From the NCBI GenBank assembly GCA_013368325.1, contig JAACJK010000243.1, forward strand, positions 1-34,168: DNA of 34,168 nt. Direction: 5' to 3'. Below are positions 1 to 9,464 of this stretch, piece after piece; within the stretch, counting starts at the first letter, position 1; every line of letters begins with the position of its first letter. The notes beneath the pieces were generated by a model. It made no database searches and was not told the origin of the DNA. It saw nothing but the letters and a program-made list of their open reading frames with translations. The position numbers and the translations under genes are program-made. The stretch is from Ephemerocybe angulata (lineage: Eukaryota > Basidiomycota > Agaricomycetes > Agaricales > Psathyrellaceae).

Positions 1-1034
1 GTCTGCGATGGGAAAGGAGACTCCGCCCCAGCTGCGCCGCCTCCTCCTGAACCAACAGCTCGTGATGTTCTCTTAGCGGTCCAGGATCTGGGCAAGCGGG
101 TTGGTGCCATTGAGCAATACGCGATTAACACGCGCGCCAACCAGGAACGGGATTTTTGAAGAGCTCGAGGAAGGGACACCCGAATCCTCCTCGAGCGAGT
201 GGAAGTAAGCCCCGGGCAGCTTCAGTAGAAACAGAAACGGAGAGCGAAGATGAAGAAGAGGAAGAGGTAGTCAGAAAAATAGGAAAACCAAAACAATACA
301 AAACAGAGGCTGGAACCACACGGCTTGGAAATCATCTCGCCGCCTAGGCCGAAGATGTTCCCATATGTCGATGTTCCCCCTACGGACGCAGCCTGTACCA
401 GCGGAAAGGAGGGAGGAAGCGCCTGGCGCGCGACCCTGATCCCAAACCGCCTAGACAGGTAGAAAAAGGCACACAGCCCAAGCGGACTAGCAATATAGAC
501 AAAGCAAGGGTTGTGGAGGTGATCAGCGAGGTCTTTAAAATGACTTACCCAGTAACCATCCAGGACCTTTGTCTTTGTCTCCAGCTGCCCGCACGGCGGC
601 GCAAGAAATCATGAAGAAAAGGAGACCGGCTGGAGCAAAGTCAGAATCCGAACGAGACGCCGGCGAGAAGACTTCAAGCGGCGTTATTAGAGGAACTGAT
701 GGAGATCAACTTGAACTTAGGTTTGACGGAGGAAGAGGCCGAAAAGGAATTGCTAGGCATATTCCTAGGGGAGACCGGTTTGGAAAACAGTATGGAGGCT
801 ACACCAATGGTGGAAACTTTTGTGCAGTTGGGACCTGAGGATTTACCTCTCGGAGAGGCGTATCAAGCAGACGGCGTGGAACGCATACCCGACGGGTCAC
901 TCATTATCCCCGACCCGGTTGAAATCTTCCTGCAGACCGACGACCACTCGGCAGAGGGGCAAGCCCCTGATCACCGCTTCAGAATCATTACCCATTCGCG
1001 CTTTCTTTCCCTGCATCAACAACGCGAAACATGA
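1..1034 (+). pseudogene. Ty3/gypsy gag-like region, broken
   Basis: The coding sequence is spread over several frames. Frame 1 is open from base 1 to a TGA at 157-159. Frame 3 carries an acidic segment rich in Glu after 156. Frames 2 and 3 carry pieces at 569-838 and 699-1034; the latter begins MEINLNLGLTEEEAEKELLG. Acidic, charged, Pro-rich low-complexity text directly before a protease is usual for the gag C-terminus and gag-protease linker in these fungal elements. I see no CCHC zinc knuckle inside the window; it may lie upstream. Several single-base shifts would be needed for one reading frame, so this copy probably makes no full Gag. The assignment rests mainly on position. Confidence 0.55.
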
Positions 1035-1445
1035 AGAGGCCATCTTGATGAAGGCTCTCAAGTGTGTTCGTGCAGTGAGGAGTCAGCATTGAAGTTGGGC
1101 ATTGGCTGGGATCCGGACTTCGTGATTGGACTTCAGTCCTCCAACAAGACCACGGCCTCTTCTTTAGGATTGGCGAGGAACGTGCCCATAGATTGTGGAA
1201 ACGGCGTGGTAGCATATGTACAGCTTCATGTTGTACGCAACGCTGCATACCGCTTCTTGTTGGGAAGGCCGTTCTTGGCAGTCATGAGAGCAGTATCAGC
1301 CTGCCACGCCGACGGTAGCCATACCATCACGCTGACTGACCCGAACAACGAGCGCAGAATCACTATCCCTTCCTACCCTAGAGAGAAGATTCCTGCGCAG
1401 TTCGAGGCTGAAGCGGGAGAGCATTTTCGGCTCTCGAGGATTTGA
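1035..1445 (+). pseudogene. Retropepsin-like protease segment of the Ty3 element
   Basis: Frame 3 is open from 1035 (after TGA 1032-1034) to TGA 1443-1445. It has the retropepsin layout: a putative catalytic loop at about 1044-1061 reading L-D-E-G-S-Q, then GLARNVPIDCGNG, and a C-terminal LLGRPF at about 1258-1275, which matches the usual ILGRPF/LLGRP signature. The active-site triplet is D-E-G rather than D-S-G or D-T-G, so catalysis is doubtful. The upstream frame that reads FPCINN...EEAIL joins this one only through a single-base shift near 1044-1047. The end overlaps the pol frame: pol is open from 1412, so the two frames overlap for 34 bases, with pol at -1 relative to protease. Confidence 0.6.
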
Positions 1446-4400
1446 TCGATGATCAAGGAGAGGTCGCACTGTTGGTGGAAATGGACGAGAGCGGCTTCGC
1501 GCGCTTCTCAGGCCTCGCAGTGCCGGGTCAGAAAGAGGGCTTCACAGAAAATGAGTTGAAAACCATATATCTACAACAGGCATTAAAGGAAACGGATGAT
1601 CAAAAGGCAAAAGACGTGTTCGAACAATACCTCCAGACGGGCGCTAAAACAAGCGCCGAGTCACAACCTTCGGGTAATCCGAACAAAGCAGGCGGGGTGA
1701 AAGGAGTTTCCAAAGGAACCAAGTACAAACCGGTTGACAAGAAAGTGAGGCCGGTATATGGAATAGTTCCGGAGGAGTTCCAAGTGGTGCGCGAAATTAA
1801 GGGAGATCCCTTGGCAGGGATGCCCGAATTGCCTACGCACCCGCCTGAGTTCACACCCAAGGGGCGGTACACGCAAGAAAGGATGGAGATGTTTGATAAG
1901 GCCCATCCAGGGTTCTGGACGGATGAAGAAAGGAAACTGGCGCATCATCTAATGGCCGAACAAAACGAGGCTTTTGCATGGGAAGAGTCTGAGCGGGGTA
2001 AGTTCCGAGAGGACTTCTTCCCTCCAGTAAAGATCCCTACTGTCCCGCACGAACCCTGGGTCCTGAAGAACATCCCCATCCCTCCTTTCCTGTTCTCACA
2101 AATCTGCGACATCATCAAGGGCAAAATAGATTCTGGGGTGTATGAACCCTCGTCATCCTCATATAGGAGCCGTTGGTTCTGCGTTCTCAAGAAGGATGGA
2201 AAAAGTCTACGCCTCGTACATTCTTTGGAGCCGCTTAACGCTGTAACCATTGCACACTCAGGCCTCCCACCCCTCACCGAGGAATTGGCGGCCCGATTTG
2301 CAGGGTATGCGTGCGGCACCACCATGGACTTGTACGTGGGATATGACGAGCGGATTCTGGATGAGCGGTATCGAGACCTGACCACTTTCCAAACACCGTT
2401 TGGAGCCATGCGGCTTGTGACGCTACCCATGGGCTGGACTAACTCTGTACCCATCTTCCACGAAGATGTAACTACTATCCTTCAACCTGAGATCCCGGAG
2501 TGGACTGAGCCGTTTGTAGATGATGTTCCAGTAAGGGGACCGAAAACGCGGTACGAACTGCCAGGAGGCGGCTTCGAAACTATTCCTGAGAATCCTGAGA
2601 TTCGGAGGTTTGTTTGGGAACATTTAACAGTGGTCAATAGGATTATACAAAGGATGAAGTATTGCGGGGGTACGTTCTCTGGAAAGAAAACGTTCCTGTG
2701 TGTGCCAGAATTCACAGTGGTGGGGCACTTGTGCTCGTACGAGGGCAGGAAACCAACTGAAGACCGCGTTGGAGTAATCTCCAGATGGGGTCCTTGTCGC
2801 GACGTTTCGGACGTCAGAGCATTCCTAGGAACCGTTGGCACGTTCAGGATCTTTATTCCGGGCTATGCCACGCGGGCTAGTGCCATCCAGAAACTCACGA
2901 AAAAGGAGATAAGGTTCGAGTGGGGGCCTGAGCAGGACGCAGCAATGGAGGACTTGAAAACGGCAGTAAGCGAGGCGCCAGTATTAAAACCACTGGATGT
3001 CACCTCTGGGATGCCAGTCAAGCTCTCAGTAGACACCTCGTACATTGCAGTTGGATGGTACATCAGTCAGCAGGACCCAACGGACCCCAAGAAATGGCAT
3101 TATGCTAAGTTCGGGTCGACCCTGCTGAAGCCGCCTGAAGCTAACTACTCTCAGCCCAAGCGAGAACTCTATGGCTTGGTGAGAGCACTCAAGGAAAATG
3201 AGTACATGCTCATCATGGCTAGGCCGCTCATCGTGGAGACGGATGCGCAATATATCCAGGGGATGCTCAAGAATCCTCAGTTGGGACCGAATGCCACCAT
3301 TAACCGATGGATCGAGCAAGTTCGGAAGTTCCAGTTCGAGTTACAACATGTGCCAGGGAAGACGTTCGCAGCGGACGGTCTCTCCAGGCGGCGTGCACAG
3401 CCAGGCGACCCGCCTAGAAAGGAGTTCGAGGAGATAATGGACATAGACCTGGACGAACCTATCACATTCTCCAAACCTAACCCTGAGGATCCTGAGCCGC
3501 TCGAGTTTGAAGACTTCAAGCACCTCATTGATACGAGGGGAGGTTATCTACAGGAGATTTGTGAAGAGGAGGCATCCGAGACTTGGGTAGAAACGGGTTT
3601 TCATAGTGACGCCGCTCAGATGGCAGCCATCAATATGTTAGAGGCAAATAGACGCGCCAGGGACCCACAAGGTCCCACAACTAGCGATATCCTCGTAAAC
3701 GTAGAGGTGCTGCCGGAACATTCAGACGAGGATTACCCTTCTGAATGGCGAACGGCGTCCGCATTGCGCATGGATGCTTGGTTACCTATAATTCGTCTCT
3801 GGTTCCTGCAAAAGGACAGGACGCGAATGCCGCGAGGCGTGGAAAAAGGGGAATGGGATAAGTTCAAGCGGGCAGCGCAACACTTCTTCTTGGGGAAGGA
3901 CGGTCGACTCTTCAGGAAAGAAAATGGGTACGGTATGCATCAGTTGGTCGTGGGTTCAGAAAAACGCATGTATATGCTTAAAGCGGCCCACGATGCTATG
4001 GGACACCGCGGGACCTTCGCTACCAAGGGATTACTATTGAAGCGGGTATGGTGGCCGGAGCTGGATCGGGACGTTGAAAACTACGTTAAAACGTGCCTGC
4101 TCTGTCAACAGCGCCAGAAGCTCTTAGTTAAAATCCCTCCAATTGTGACTGAAACCCCGTCGGTGTTCCAGACGGTGCACATCGATGTCATGCACATGAG
4201 CCCGGCCAGCAACGGCTGTGGGTACATTGTGCATGGGAGAGACCATTTGACATCTTGGATGGAAGGGAGGCCGCTCCGGAAGGAGAATGCCGCGGCGGTA
4301 GGCGCCTGGCTTTTCGAAGACATTATCTGTCGATGGGGTTGCCTGAGGGAAATTGTCACTGACAACGGGAAGCCCATGATTGCGGCAGTGGAATGGCTCG

Positions 4401-5206
4401 AGAAGAAGTATGGGATTAAGAAAATCGCTATCTCAGGGTACAACTCAAGGGCAAACGGGAAGATCGAGCGGCCTCATTGGGACGTCCGCCAGGGCCTGTA
4501 CAAAGCCACGGGGGGTGACGTGAGTAAGTGGTATTGGTTCTTCCACCATGTTATGTGGGCGGACCGTATTACTATCCGAAAACGCCTGGGATGCTCACCT
4601 TTCTTTCTCCTGACCGGCGCGGAACCTGTCACGCCGCTTGACGTCCAGGAAGCCACTTGGCTGACTGAGCCGCCTACGGGAATGATGTCTACGGAGGACT
4701 TGATAGCCTCCCGGGCTAGGGCTCTGGCTAAACATCAGACTCACGTCAGCACGGTCATGACCAGGATCAGCGAGGAGAAACGGCGTCGTGTCGCTGCCTA
4801 CGCTGAAGCTAACAGGGCTACTATCAAGAACTGGAATTTCAAACGGGGTGACTTGGTGCTGATGCGTAACACGAACATTGAGTCGAGCCTGAATAAGAAG
4901 ATGAAGCCGCGTTATCTGGGTCCCATGGTTGTGGTATCACGAAACCTGGGCGGCGCGTATATCTTGGCGGAGCTCAATGGAGCGGTGCATCAGAGCAAGG
5001 TTGGCGCTTTTAGGGTGGTTCCTTACTACCCCAGGAAGGCTATACCTCTGGGAAAGGACTTCATGGAAAACATAGATATTGATAATAATACACTGGAAGA
5101 AATGGAACTATCTTTGGATGATGGGGAGCAAGAGGAACACAGGGATTTTAATTTTATGGGAATGGGGAAACTACAAACCTCGGATGAAAATGCGGAGGAA
5201 GATTAG
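1442..5206 (+). CDS. Ty3/gypsy Pol: reverse transcriptase, RNase H, integrase
   Basis: This is an intact frame of 1254 residues from a TTG at 1442; the frame is open from 1412, and no ATG fits the start, so it is probably made by -1 frameshifting or from a fused polyprotein. Reverse transcriptase: first catalytic Asp in TTMDLY (residue 296) and the FVDD box at 358-361. RNase H: D531 (SVDTS), E575 (KRELYGL), D601 (ETDAQ) and D645 (AADGLSR). Integrase: H850/H855 with C885-x2-C888 zinc finger, then D915, D974 and E1009, giving exact DD35E spacing. A GPY/F-like module (RYLGPMVVV) lies near 1157-1165; I see no chromodomain. The protein copies element RNA into DNA and inserts it. It is unbroken although the upstream gag/protease is not. 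The TAG stop overlaps the stop of the minus-strand gene. Confidence 0.93.
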   Translation: MIDDQGEVALLVEMDESGFARFSGLAVPGQKEGFTENELKTIYLQQALKETDDQKAKDVFEQYLQTGAKTSAESQPSGNPNKAGGVKGVSKGTKYKPVDKKVRPVYGIVPEEFQVVREIKGDPLAGMPELPTHPPEFTPKGRYTQERMEMFDKAHPGFWTDEERKLAHHLMAEQNEAFAWEESERGKFREDFFPPVKIPTVPHEPWVLKNIPIPPFLFSQICDIIKGKIDSGVYEPSSSSYRSRWFCVLKKDGKSLRLVHSLEPLNAVTIAHSGLPPLTEELAARFAGYACGTTMDLYVGYDERILDERYRDLTTFQTPFGAMRLVTLPMGWTNSVPIFHEDVTTILQPEIPEWTEPFVDDVPVRGPKTRYELPGGGFETIPENPEIRRFVWEHLTVVNRIIQRMKYCGGTFSGKKTFLCVPEFTVVGHLCSYEGRKPTEDRVGVISRWGPCRDVSDVRAFLGTVGTFRIFIPGYATRASAIQKLTKKEIRFEWGPEQDAAMEDLKTAVSEAPVLKPLDVTSGMPVKLSVDTSYIAVGWYISQQDPTDPKKWHYAKFGSTLLKPPEANYSQPKRELYGLVRALKENEYMLIMARPLIVETDAQYIQGMLKNPQLGPNATINRWIEQVRKFQFELQHVPGKTFAADGLSRRRAQPGDPPRKEFEEIMDIDLDEPITFSKPNPEDPEPLEFEDFKHLIDTRGGYLQEICEEEASETWVETGFHSDAAQMAAINMLEANRRARDPQGPTTSDILVNVEVLPEHSDEDYPSEWRTASALRMDAWLPIIRLWFLQKDRTRMPRGVEKGEWDKFKRAAQHFFLGKDGRLFRKENGYGMHQLVVGSEKRMYMLKAAHDAMGHRGTFATKGLLLKRVWWPELDRDVENYVKTCLLCQQRQKLLVKIPPIVTETPSVFQTVHIDVMHMSPASNGCGYIVHGRDHLTSWMEGRPLRKENAAAVGAWLFEDIICRWGCLREIVTDNGKPMIAAVEWLEKKYGIKKIAISGYNSRANGKIERPHWDVRQGLYKATGGDVSKWYWFFHHVMWADRITIRKRLGCSPFFLLTGAEPVTPLDVQEATWLTEPPTGMMSTEDLIASRARALAKHQTHVSTVMTRISEEKRRRVAAYAEANRATIKNWNFKRGDLVLMRNTNIESSLNKKMKPRYLGPMVVVSRNLGGAYILAELNGAVHQSKVGAFRVVPYYPRKAIPLGKDFMENIDIDNNTLEEMELSLDDGEQEEHRDFNFMGMGKLQTSDENAEED

Positions 5207-6803
5207 GCTGATGCCTCGTCACTTTCTTCGGCAGGGGAGCTGCCATCCTCGTACACTGACACCGACACTGACCCTTCGGGTTCGTCAACGGACATCGCCT
5301 CTTCGTCTTCGGACGTGGGGATTGATACCACCTCATCTGCTTCGTGCAGGGCGGGCTCGGATGGTTCAGCAACGGTGCGAGCGCGGGTCTCACTGGAGGA
5401 GGCAGGTACACTGACCACGGCGCCGCGTGCGGGTGTGGCGGGCTGTACCTTCTTCGACGGGGACCGAGCGGTCTTGGGGATGGGGTCGCGGCGCGTCCAT
5501 GCGCCCGGCTTCGACGTCTCTTCCTTCGTCTCCGCGGTCTTGTTGCTCCGCGTGGTTCGGGTGACCTCCTGCTTGGAGGTCTCCTGAACTTCCCCCTTCT
5601 TGACCTCCTTCTGTTGCTCCTTCTTCTCCGTCACCTCTTTCTCGGTCTTGGTACCTTTCTGGACCTCCTTCTTCTTCTCCTCCTTCCCACGACGTTTCTT
5701 CTCCTTCGCTGAAATCTCCCCGCTCGCGACCGCCTTCCCCTGCTTCTTCGTCTCTTTCTTCGCTTCGACTGCAGGACCTGGCGCGGCCTTCGCCTCGCGC
5801 TGCTCTTGCTGCATCTGCTGAGCGGTGGCGGGGATGGCGGCGTTCATGGCTGCGGCTTCGTTCGCCTCGCGGGCGGCTTGGAGCGTCTGTTGGCGCGTCT
5901 GAGTATCCTCCCACGAGCGTCGAAGTAAGGCGTGGATGCCGAGTAGCTGCTCGATCTCGAACAGCGTCACGTTCATACGTGCGGAGAGTAAAGCGGAGGC
6001 TTGGTGGAGTTCCTCCTCGTCCAAGGACGTGGAGGGCATCGACGCGGTCACTTTCCCTGCTTCCGCTAGGATCGTGCGAGTATGCGCGGTGTCGCGCGGC
6101 GCTGGGACCGACTCTGGTCATGACAGCGTCGTCAGCGTATACCTGCGTGAGGCGGTACATGGAGAAGTGCGTACGGGGTGGAGCAGGGCGAGTTGTGGGT
6201 GCTGCGCGGTTTCCAGCGGCCCACTCGCTCAACTGGGAAGTAATGATTCAGTTTGGGGGAGGGCGCTTAACCGGCAATCAAATAGGCGCTCACCGTGCGC
6301 TTCTGGGTTGGGCGGCCTGCGTTGCTCGGCCCAAAGTCAGGGAGCGGCCCGAGGTCTGTCATGGTGGAATCAAAGTCGGTCTGACCGGACTGAGCAGCGC
6401 GGCTTCGCTCGCGCAGTAGCTGGATGCGATCCTTGAAGGAACGAGGGAAGTGATTCTCCATGCCGGCCTGCTGACTGGCTGTGTTGAACTCCGTTAGGAA
6501 GTTGTTCACCTTGGTGAGGAACTTCCCAACGTAGGATTCGTGCAGCGTAGCGGCCTCGGACTCGATCCATGCCACCTACATGGTCAGGTCAGTCGAGCTG
6601 TGTGGCAGTGGGGGTGCGAAACGTACGGCCTCCTCCAGGCCTGCCATCATACGCGTAGCGTACTCTCTCAACGCCGGGTCATCGCGCGCCTCAAAGGCTT
6701 GCTGCCGCTTCGAGTATTCTGTTGTCGACGACAGGGCGTCATACCCTTTGGTGATAATGGATGTGCTGGGGCGCCCGGCGGGTGTACTACTGGAATTGGC
6801 CAT
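5203..6803 (-). CDS. Intact four-exon gene of unknown function, antisense to the 3' end of Ty3
   Basis: Exons 6803-6627, 6575-6294, 6232-6175 and 6113-5203 join in phase to give 475 residues. Introns are 51, 61 and 61 bases, with donors GTACGT, GTGAGC and GTACGC and acceptors TAG, CAG and CAG. A TATA box lies 45 bases before the ATG. Residues 1-150 are mixed and predicted helical (MANSSSTPAG start; an ESYVGKFLTKVNNFLTEFN segment). The stretch around 190-240 is Glu/Gln-rich and coiled-coil-like. The region from about 245 to 390 is Lys/Glu-rich low complexity. The last 70 residues are acidic and Ser-rich (PTSEDEEAMSVDEPEGSV). No catalytic motif or known domain is recognised. Its TAA (5205-5203) overlaps the pol TAG (5204-5206). 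It could be a retroelement accessory gene or an unrelated host gene; I prefer the first because of position. Confidence 0.72.
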
Positions 6804-6847
6804 GTTATCTGAGGCGGTTTGACAGGGCCAGGCGGCGTGGCCTTGCA

Positions 6848-6854
6848 TTTTATA
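6848..6854 (-). promoter_or_regulatory. TATA box of the 5203-6803 gene
   Basis: On the minus strand the sequence reads CATATAAAATG; TATAAAA ends 45 bases before the ATG at 6803. This spacing fits a fungal core promoter and supports MANSSS as the true start rather than the upstream in-frame codons. Confidence 0.5.
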
Positions 6855-6955
6855 TGGAATGTGAGACCCCGCCTGCTCCAAATCGTGAATGTTCCATGGG
6901 TTTCTCGAGCGGGGTGTGTCTCGGTGTAAGACTCTGACCGGGGACGATCAGTCTG

Positions 6956-6971
6956 GGTTTGGGGGAGGGGG
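6956..6971 (+). other. Candidate polypurine tract
   Basis: The run TTTGGGGGAGGGGGACA is the longest pure purine stretch after pol, and it is followed by CGGGTTTGAATTC. A polypurine tract primes plus-strand synthesis immediately before the 3' LTR. Shorter relatives (TTTGGGGGA) occur at 6252-6260 and about 7284-7292, so the choice is uncertain. Confidence 0.3.
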
Positions 6972-7386
6972 ACACGGGTTTGAATTCTTCTGGAGCTCAA
7001 CTCGATCAATATTCCCAATACAAACTCCAACTCGAACGGGATACAAGTCATCACTAACATGGCGATTGACTCAGATCCAGAGACACGTTACCAAGTCAGA
7101 GTCAGAAGCTCACACAAGGGCACACTTGAAGCAAGATAGGTGGACATTGGAACTACAAGAATAGGACTACAAGATAGTGGGACAAAGGATAATTGGATAC
7201 AAATAAAAAGGGAATAGCGGAATGCGAAGTCCAAAACAAACGTACAAGGGGACAAGGAAGGTTGACTACGAAGTAAGGAGTTAGTTTGGGGGACGCGGAA
7301 CGAGAAAAAGAGTAGAACTCACCGAAGAAAGGGAACGAGATAAGGAGAGGCGGCGCACAACGAACAACTACAAACCGACGCCGCTC
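6972..7386. other. Non-coding spacer, possible 3' LTR of the Ty3 element
   Basis: This stretch contains no convincing gene. It is rich in A and in CAAG/ACAAG runs, with ATACAAATAAAAAG near 7198-7211. Its place directly after a purine tract makes it the best LTR candidate, but there is no second copy in the window to compare and no clear TG...CA ends. Its right edge touches the stop codon of the next minus-strand gene. Confidence 0.25.
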
Positions 7387-9220
7387 CTACCCAACAACCT
7401 CGTACTCCCCGGACTCACCGTTCTCACTCTCGACCTCGGTATCGCCCTCCTCGTCGACGTTGACAGGAGCGGCCTCCTCCTCCTCCTCCTCCTCTTCCTC
7501 CTCCTCCTCCTTCCCTTCTTCGTCTGACGACAGGTCTCCCCCGACGTAGATCCGCTGGTCGACCGACTCTCGTACCTTCTCCCTCCCCTTGCCTTTACCC
7601 TGGGCCGCCTGTTTCTCGCGCTTCTCCTGTCGAGCCGCCTGATGATTGAGCGTGATCCTCGCGCTTCGAGGATTGAACTGACGAGGTGCAGGCGGGGCGG
7701 GAGGCAAGTCGTGCTCGAGCACGTCTTGGGAAGGCGAGGCGGTTCCGACACGAGCGCGGGCTTCGATGGTGATGGACTCGTCCGTGACCCTAGTCAGAAG
7801 GGCATTCTGGGTGCGAGGGTGGAACTCCACCTGGGTAAGCGGGTCGGCTTCGGCAAACGCGATGATCTCAGTCAACGCGTCGAGATCCACCGCGTCGCCT
7901 ACCAACTGGCGCAAGTGGTTGTGCCAGGAGCTATTGACGTTGCGTCGGAACCTGTTGGACAGGTCCTTCGCGTATGCCAGAGCCCGCTCCTCAGCGTCCT
8001 CATACAGAGCGTAGAGGACTCGAGCGGACCCCCCCTCCTGCATGATCAGGCGGGCCAGGGTTTGGACTCCTAGAAAATGGTTAGAAATTAATAGGAAAGA
8101 AGGAAATAAGTTGGACTTACGACGCGGCGCGAGCTCGTCTATCAGGGAAAGGGACCCATCTCGTACGGGACGGGGTGCCGTGAACTGGAACCCACAACAA
8201 GTGGCCTTGGTAGCAGCACACTGGTCGCAGCGAGTACCTCCCAGGAGGTCCCCGCCCGTACAGTCGATACCTCGACCCGCGCAGGTAGCACAGGCGAAGC
8301 GGTGCTATCAACATAAACAGGGAATAAGAAAAAGAATGGAATAGAAAAACGGGATGACTTACGCGAGACTCGGGGTTCTGAACTGCCGGCTTGGTGAGGG
8401 TCTTGAAGAACGGGGCGGCGTCAGTCAAGGGACCTTCCCGATACATCTTCGTAGCCCCGTCCTCCCTGATCGTCGCCGGGTTCTCGTCGGTCAGGTTCCT
8501 CTCGGCACCATATGCCCAGTGCCCGTTTGGCAGCTCGTTCCCATCCTGATCCACGAGCCTCTTCTTGAAGTTGTTGGGGTAAGGAAGGAGGATGTCGGGC
8601 GGGGTGATACCAGCTGGGTGGAATTTGTCGTCAGGACGGAACAAGTACATGGCGCGTTTGCGCATCCCCTCGTGCGGCGTCACCCCTACCGTCTTGACCG
8701 GCGTCTCTGGCACCTCGCCTGAGGGGCCCGCTCCAGCACGACCCTTACCCTTCTCACGCTTCTTCCCCTCCTTCGAATCGTCGGTCTTGCGCTTCTTGGG
8801 CGGCGGGGGCGAGTCGGAAGGGATGGAGATGGCTTGCTGAGGAGACGAGCCCGCTGTAGACAAGCGCGGCTCCCGAGCACGCTTGATGGGTGTGACTGGC
8901 GACGTGAGGACATTGGAGGGCCCCGCTACAGGTCCACTCTCCCCGGTGGGAGGACGAACCCGACTTGGCACCTCGATGAACGGTCGGAGCCTAGATACAG
9001 CAGCGGCGTCGGCCACTAACGAGTCGTACGCGGCGTCACGCAGAGGAATCCAGGCGGGGTCGTTATAGAGGAAGGGCGGTCGAGAAGAGAATCCAGGTGG
9101 TGGAGCATCGTCGGAGTGCCCCGATATAGATGCGTAGAGGCAGTGGAAGGTGGACAGAGCGGGCGGGTGGCAGGGCTTTGGCGTCGACGGGGAGGGTGGA
9201 GTGTGAGACGCGGTGTGCAT
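7387..9220 (-). CDS. Three-exon gene with a Zn2Cys6-like cysteine cluster and acidic tail
   Basis: Exons 9220-8363, 8304-8121 and 8069-7387 join in phase to 574 residues. Introns are 58 and 51 bases, both with GTAAGT donors. The N-terminal third is Pro/Ser-rich with a PPPPKKRK nuclear-localisation-like stretch and a following Lys-rich run; then comes a conserved-looking segment (YLFRPDDKFHPAGITPPDIL). Exon 2 carries Cys at about 291, 294, 301, 312, 315 and 322, i.e. CX2CX6CX10CX2CX6C, the spacing of fungal Zn2Cys6 DNA-binding clusters, although the basic residues usual between the second and third Cys are nearly absent (one Arg). Exon 3 is helical, then acidic with a long Glu run. This layout suggests a nuclear DNA-binding protein, but that is inference. 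It shares strand and style with the gene at 5203-6803 and is unbroken. Confidence 0.7.
7474..7511 (+). repeat. CTC trinucleotide repeat coding a Glu run
   Basis: A (CTC)n tract with one CTT interruption lies in exon 3 of the minus-strand gene and codes for a run of about 13 glutamates. It is a microsatellite liable to length change but stays in frame here. Confidence 0.8.
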
Positions 9221-9456
9221 AAGGGGCTGTTGGCGGTGTAGTGCTCGCAAGCAGTGCGAGTGCAGAGGGAGCGGCGGGACGATGGCTAGACGAGCGACTC
9301 ACGTAGACACACGTAGACAGAAAACCAATAGATTGATGATACGAAGATGGAGACGAGAGAGAGATCGATAGAGAGAGAAAACAAGTGAGAGACCGAACGA
9401 AAACCCGACGCGACGGGGGAACGAACACCAAGAGAAAGACTACCTAATCGGGAAGT

Positions 9457-9464
9457 CTTTTATA
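9457..9464 (-). promoter_or_regulatory. Possible TATA box of the Zn2Cys6-like gene
   Basis: TATAAAAG is read on the minus strand, about 240 bases before the ATG at 9220. The distance would require a long 5' leader or an unspliced upstream exon, so the link to this gene is tentative. Confidence 0.3.

Larger units (their letters stand above)
1..6971 (+). mobile_element. Ty3/gypsy LTR retrotransposon, 5' part missing
   Basis: The window opens inside the gag region, so the 5' LTR and primer-binding site lie outside. What follows has the Ty3 order protease, reverse transcriptase, RNase H, integrase. The 3' limit is not proven: a purine run at 6957-6971 (GGGGGAGGGGGA) could be the polypurine tract, with an LTR beginning just after it. 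With the 5' LTR absent no LTR pair can be compared. If the limit is right, the minus-strand gene at 5203-6803 lies inside the element. Confidence is high for a Ty3 element and low for the 3' boundary. Confidence 0.7.

Noticed and set aside
5315..5821. Plus-strand frames rich in Leu, Phe and Ser that could pass for membrane proteins
   Set aside because: They are the complement of the Lys/Glu-rich part of the intact minus-strand gene; GAA/AAG codons read backwards give TTC/CTT.
6065..6142. Intron with donor GTATAC at 6142 in the same gene
   Set aside because: No acceptor restores phase at a plausible length; the donor GTACGC at 6174 with acceptor at 6114 does.
6576..6578. In-frame TAG as a readthrough stop in the 5203-6803 gene
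   Set aside because: It is the TAG acceptor of a 51-base intron with a GTACGT donor and CTGAC branch site; splicing removes it in phase.
8117..8362. Continuous reading of the first exon of the 7387-9220 gene through to 8117
   Set aside because: The extension is intron sequence followed by the wrong frame; the spliced frame gives the ordered Cys cluster and keeps phase to the stop.
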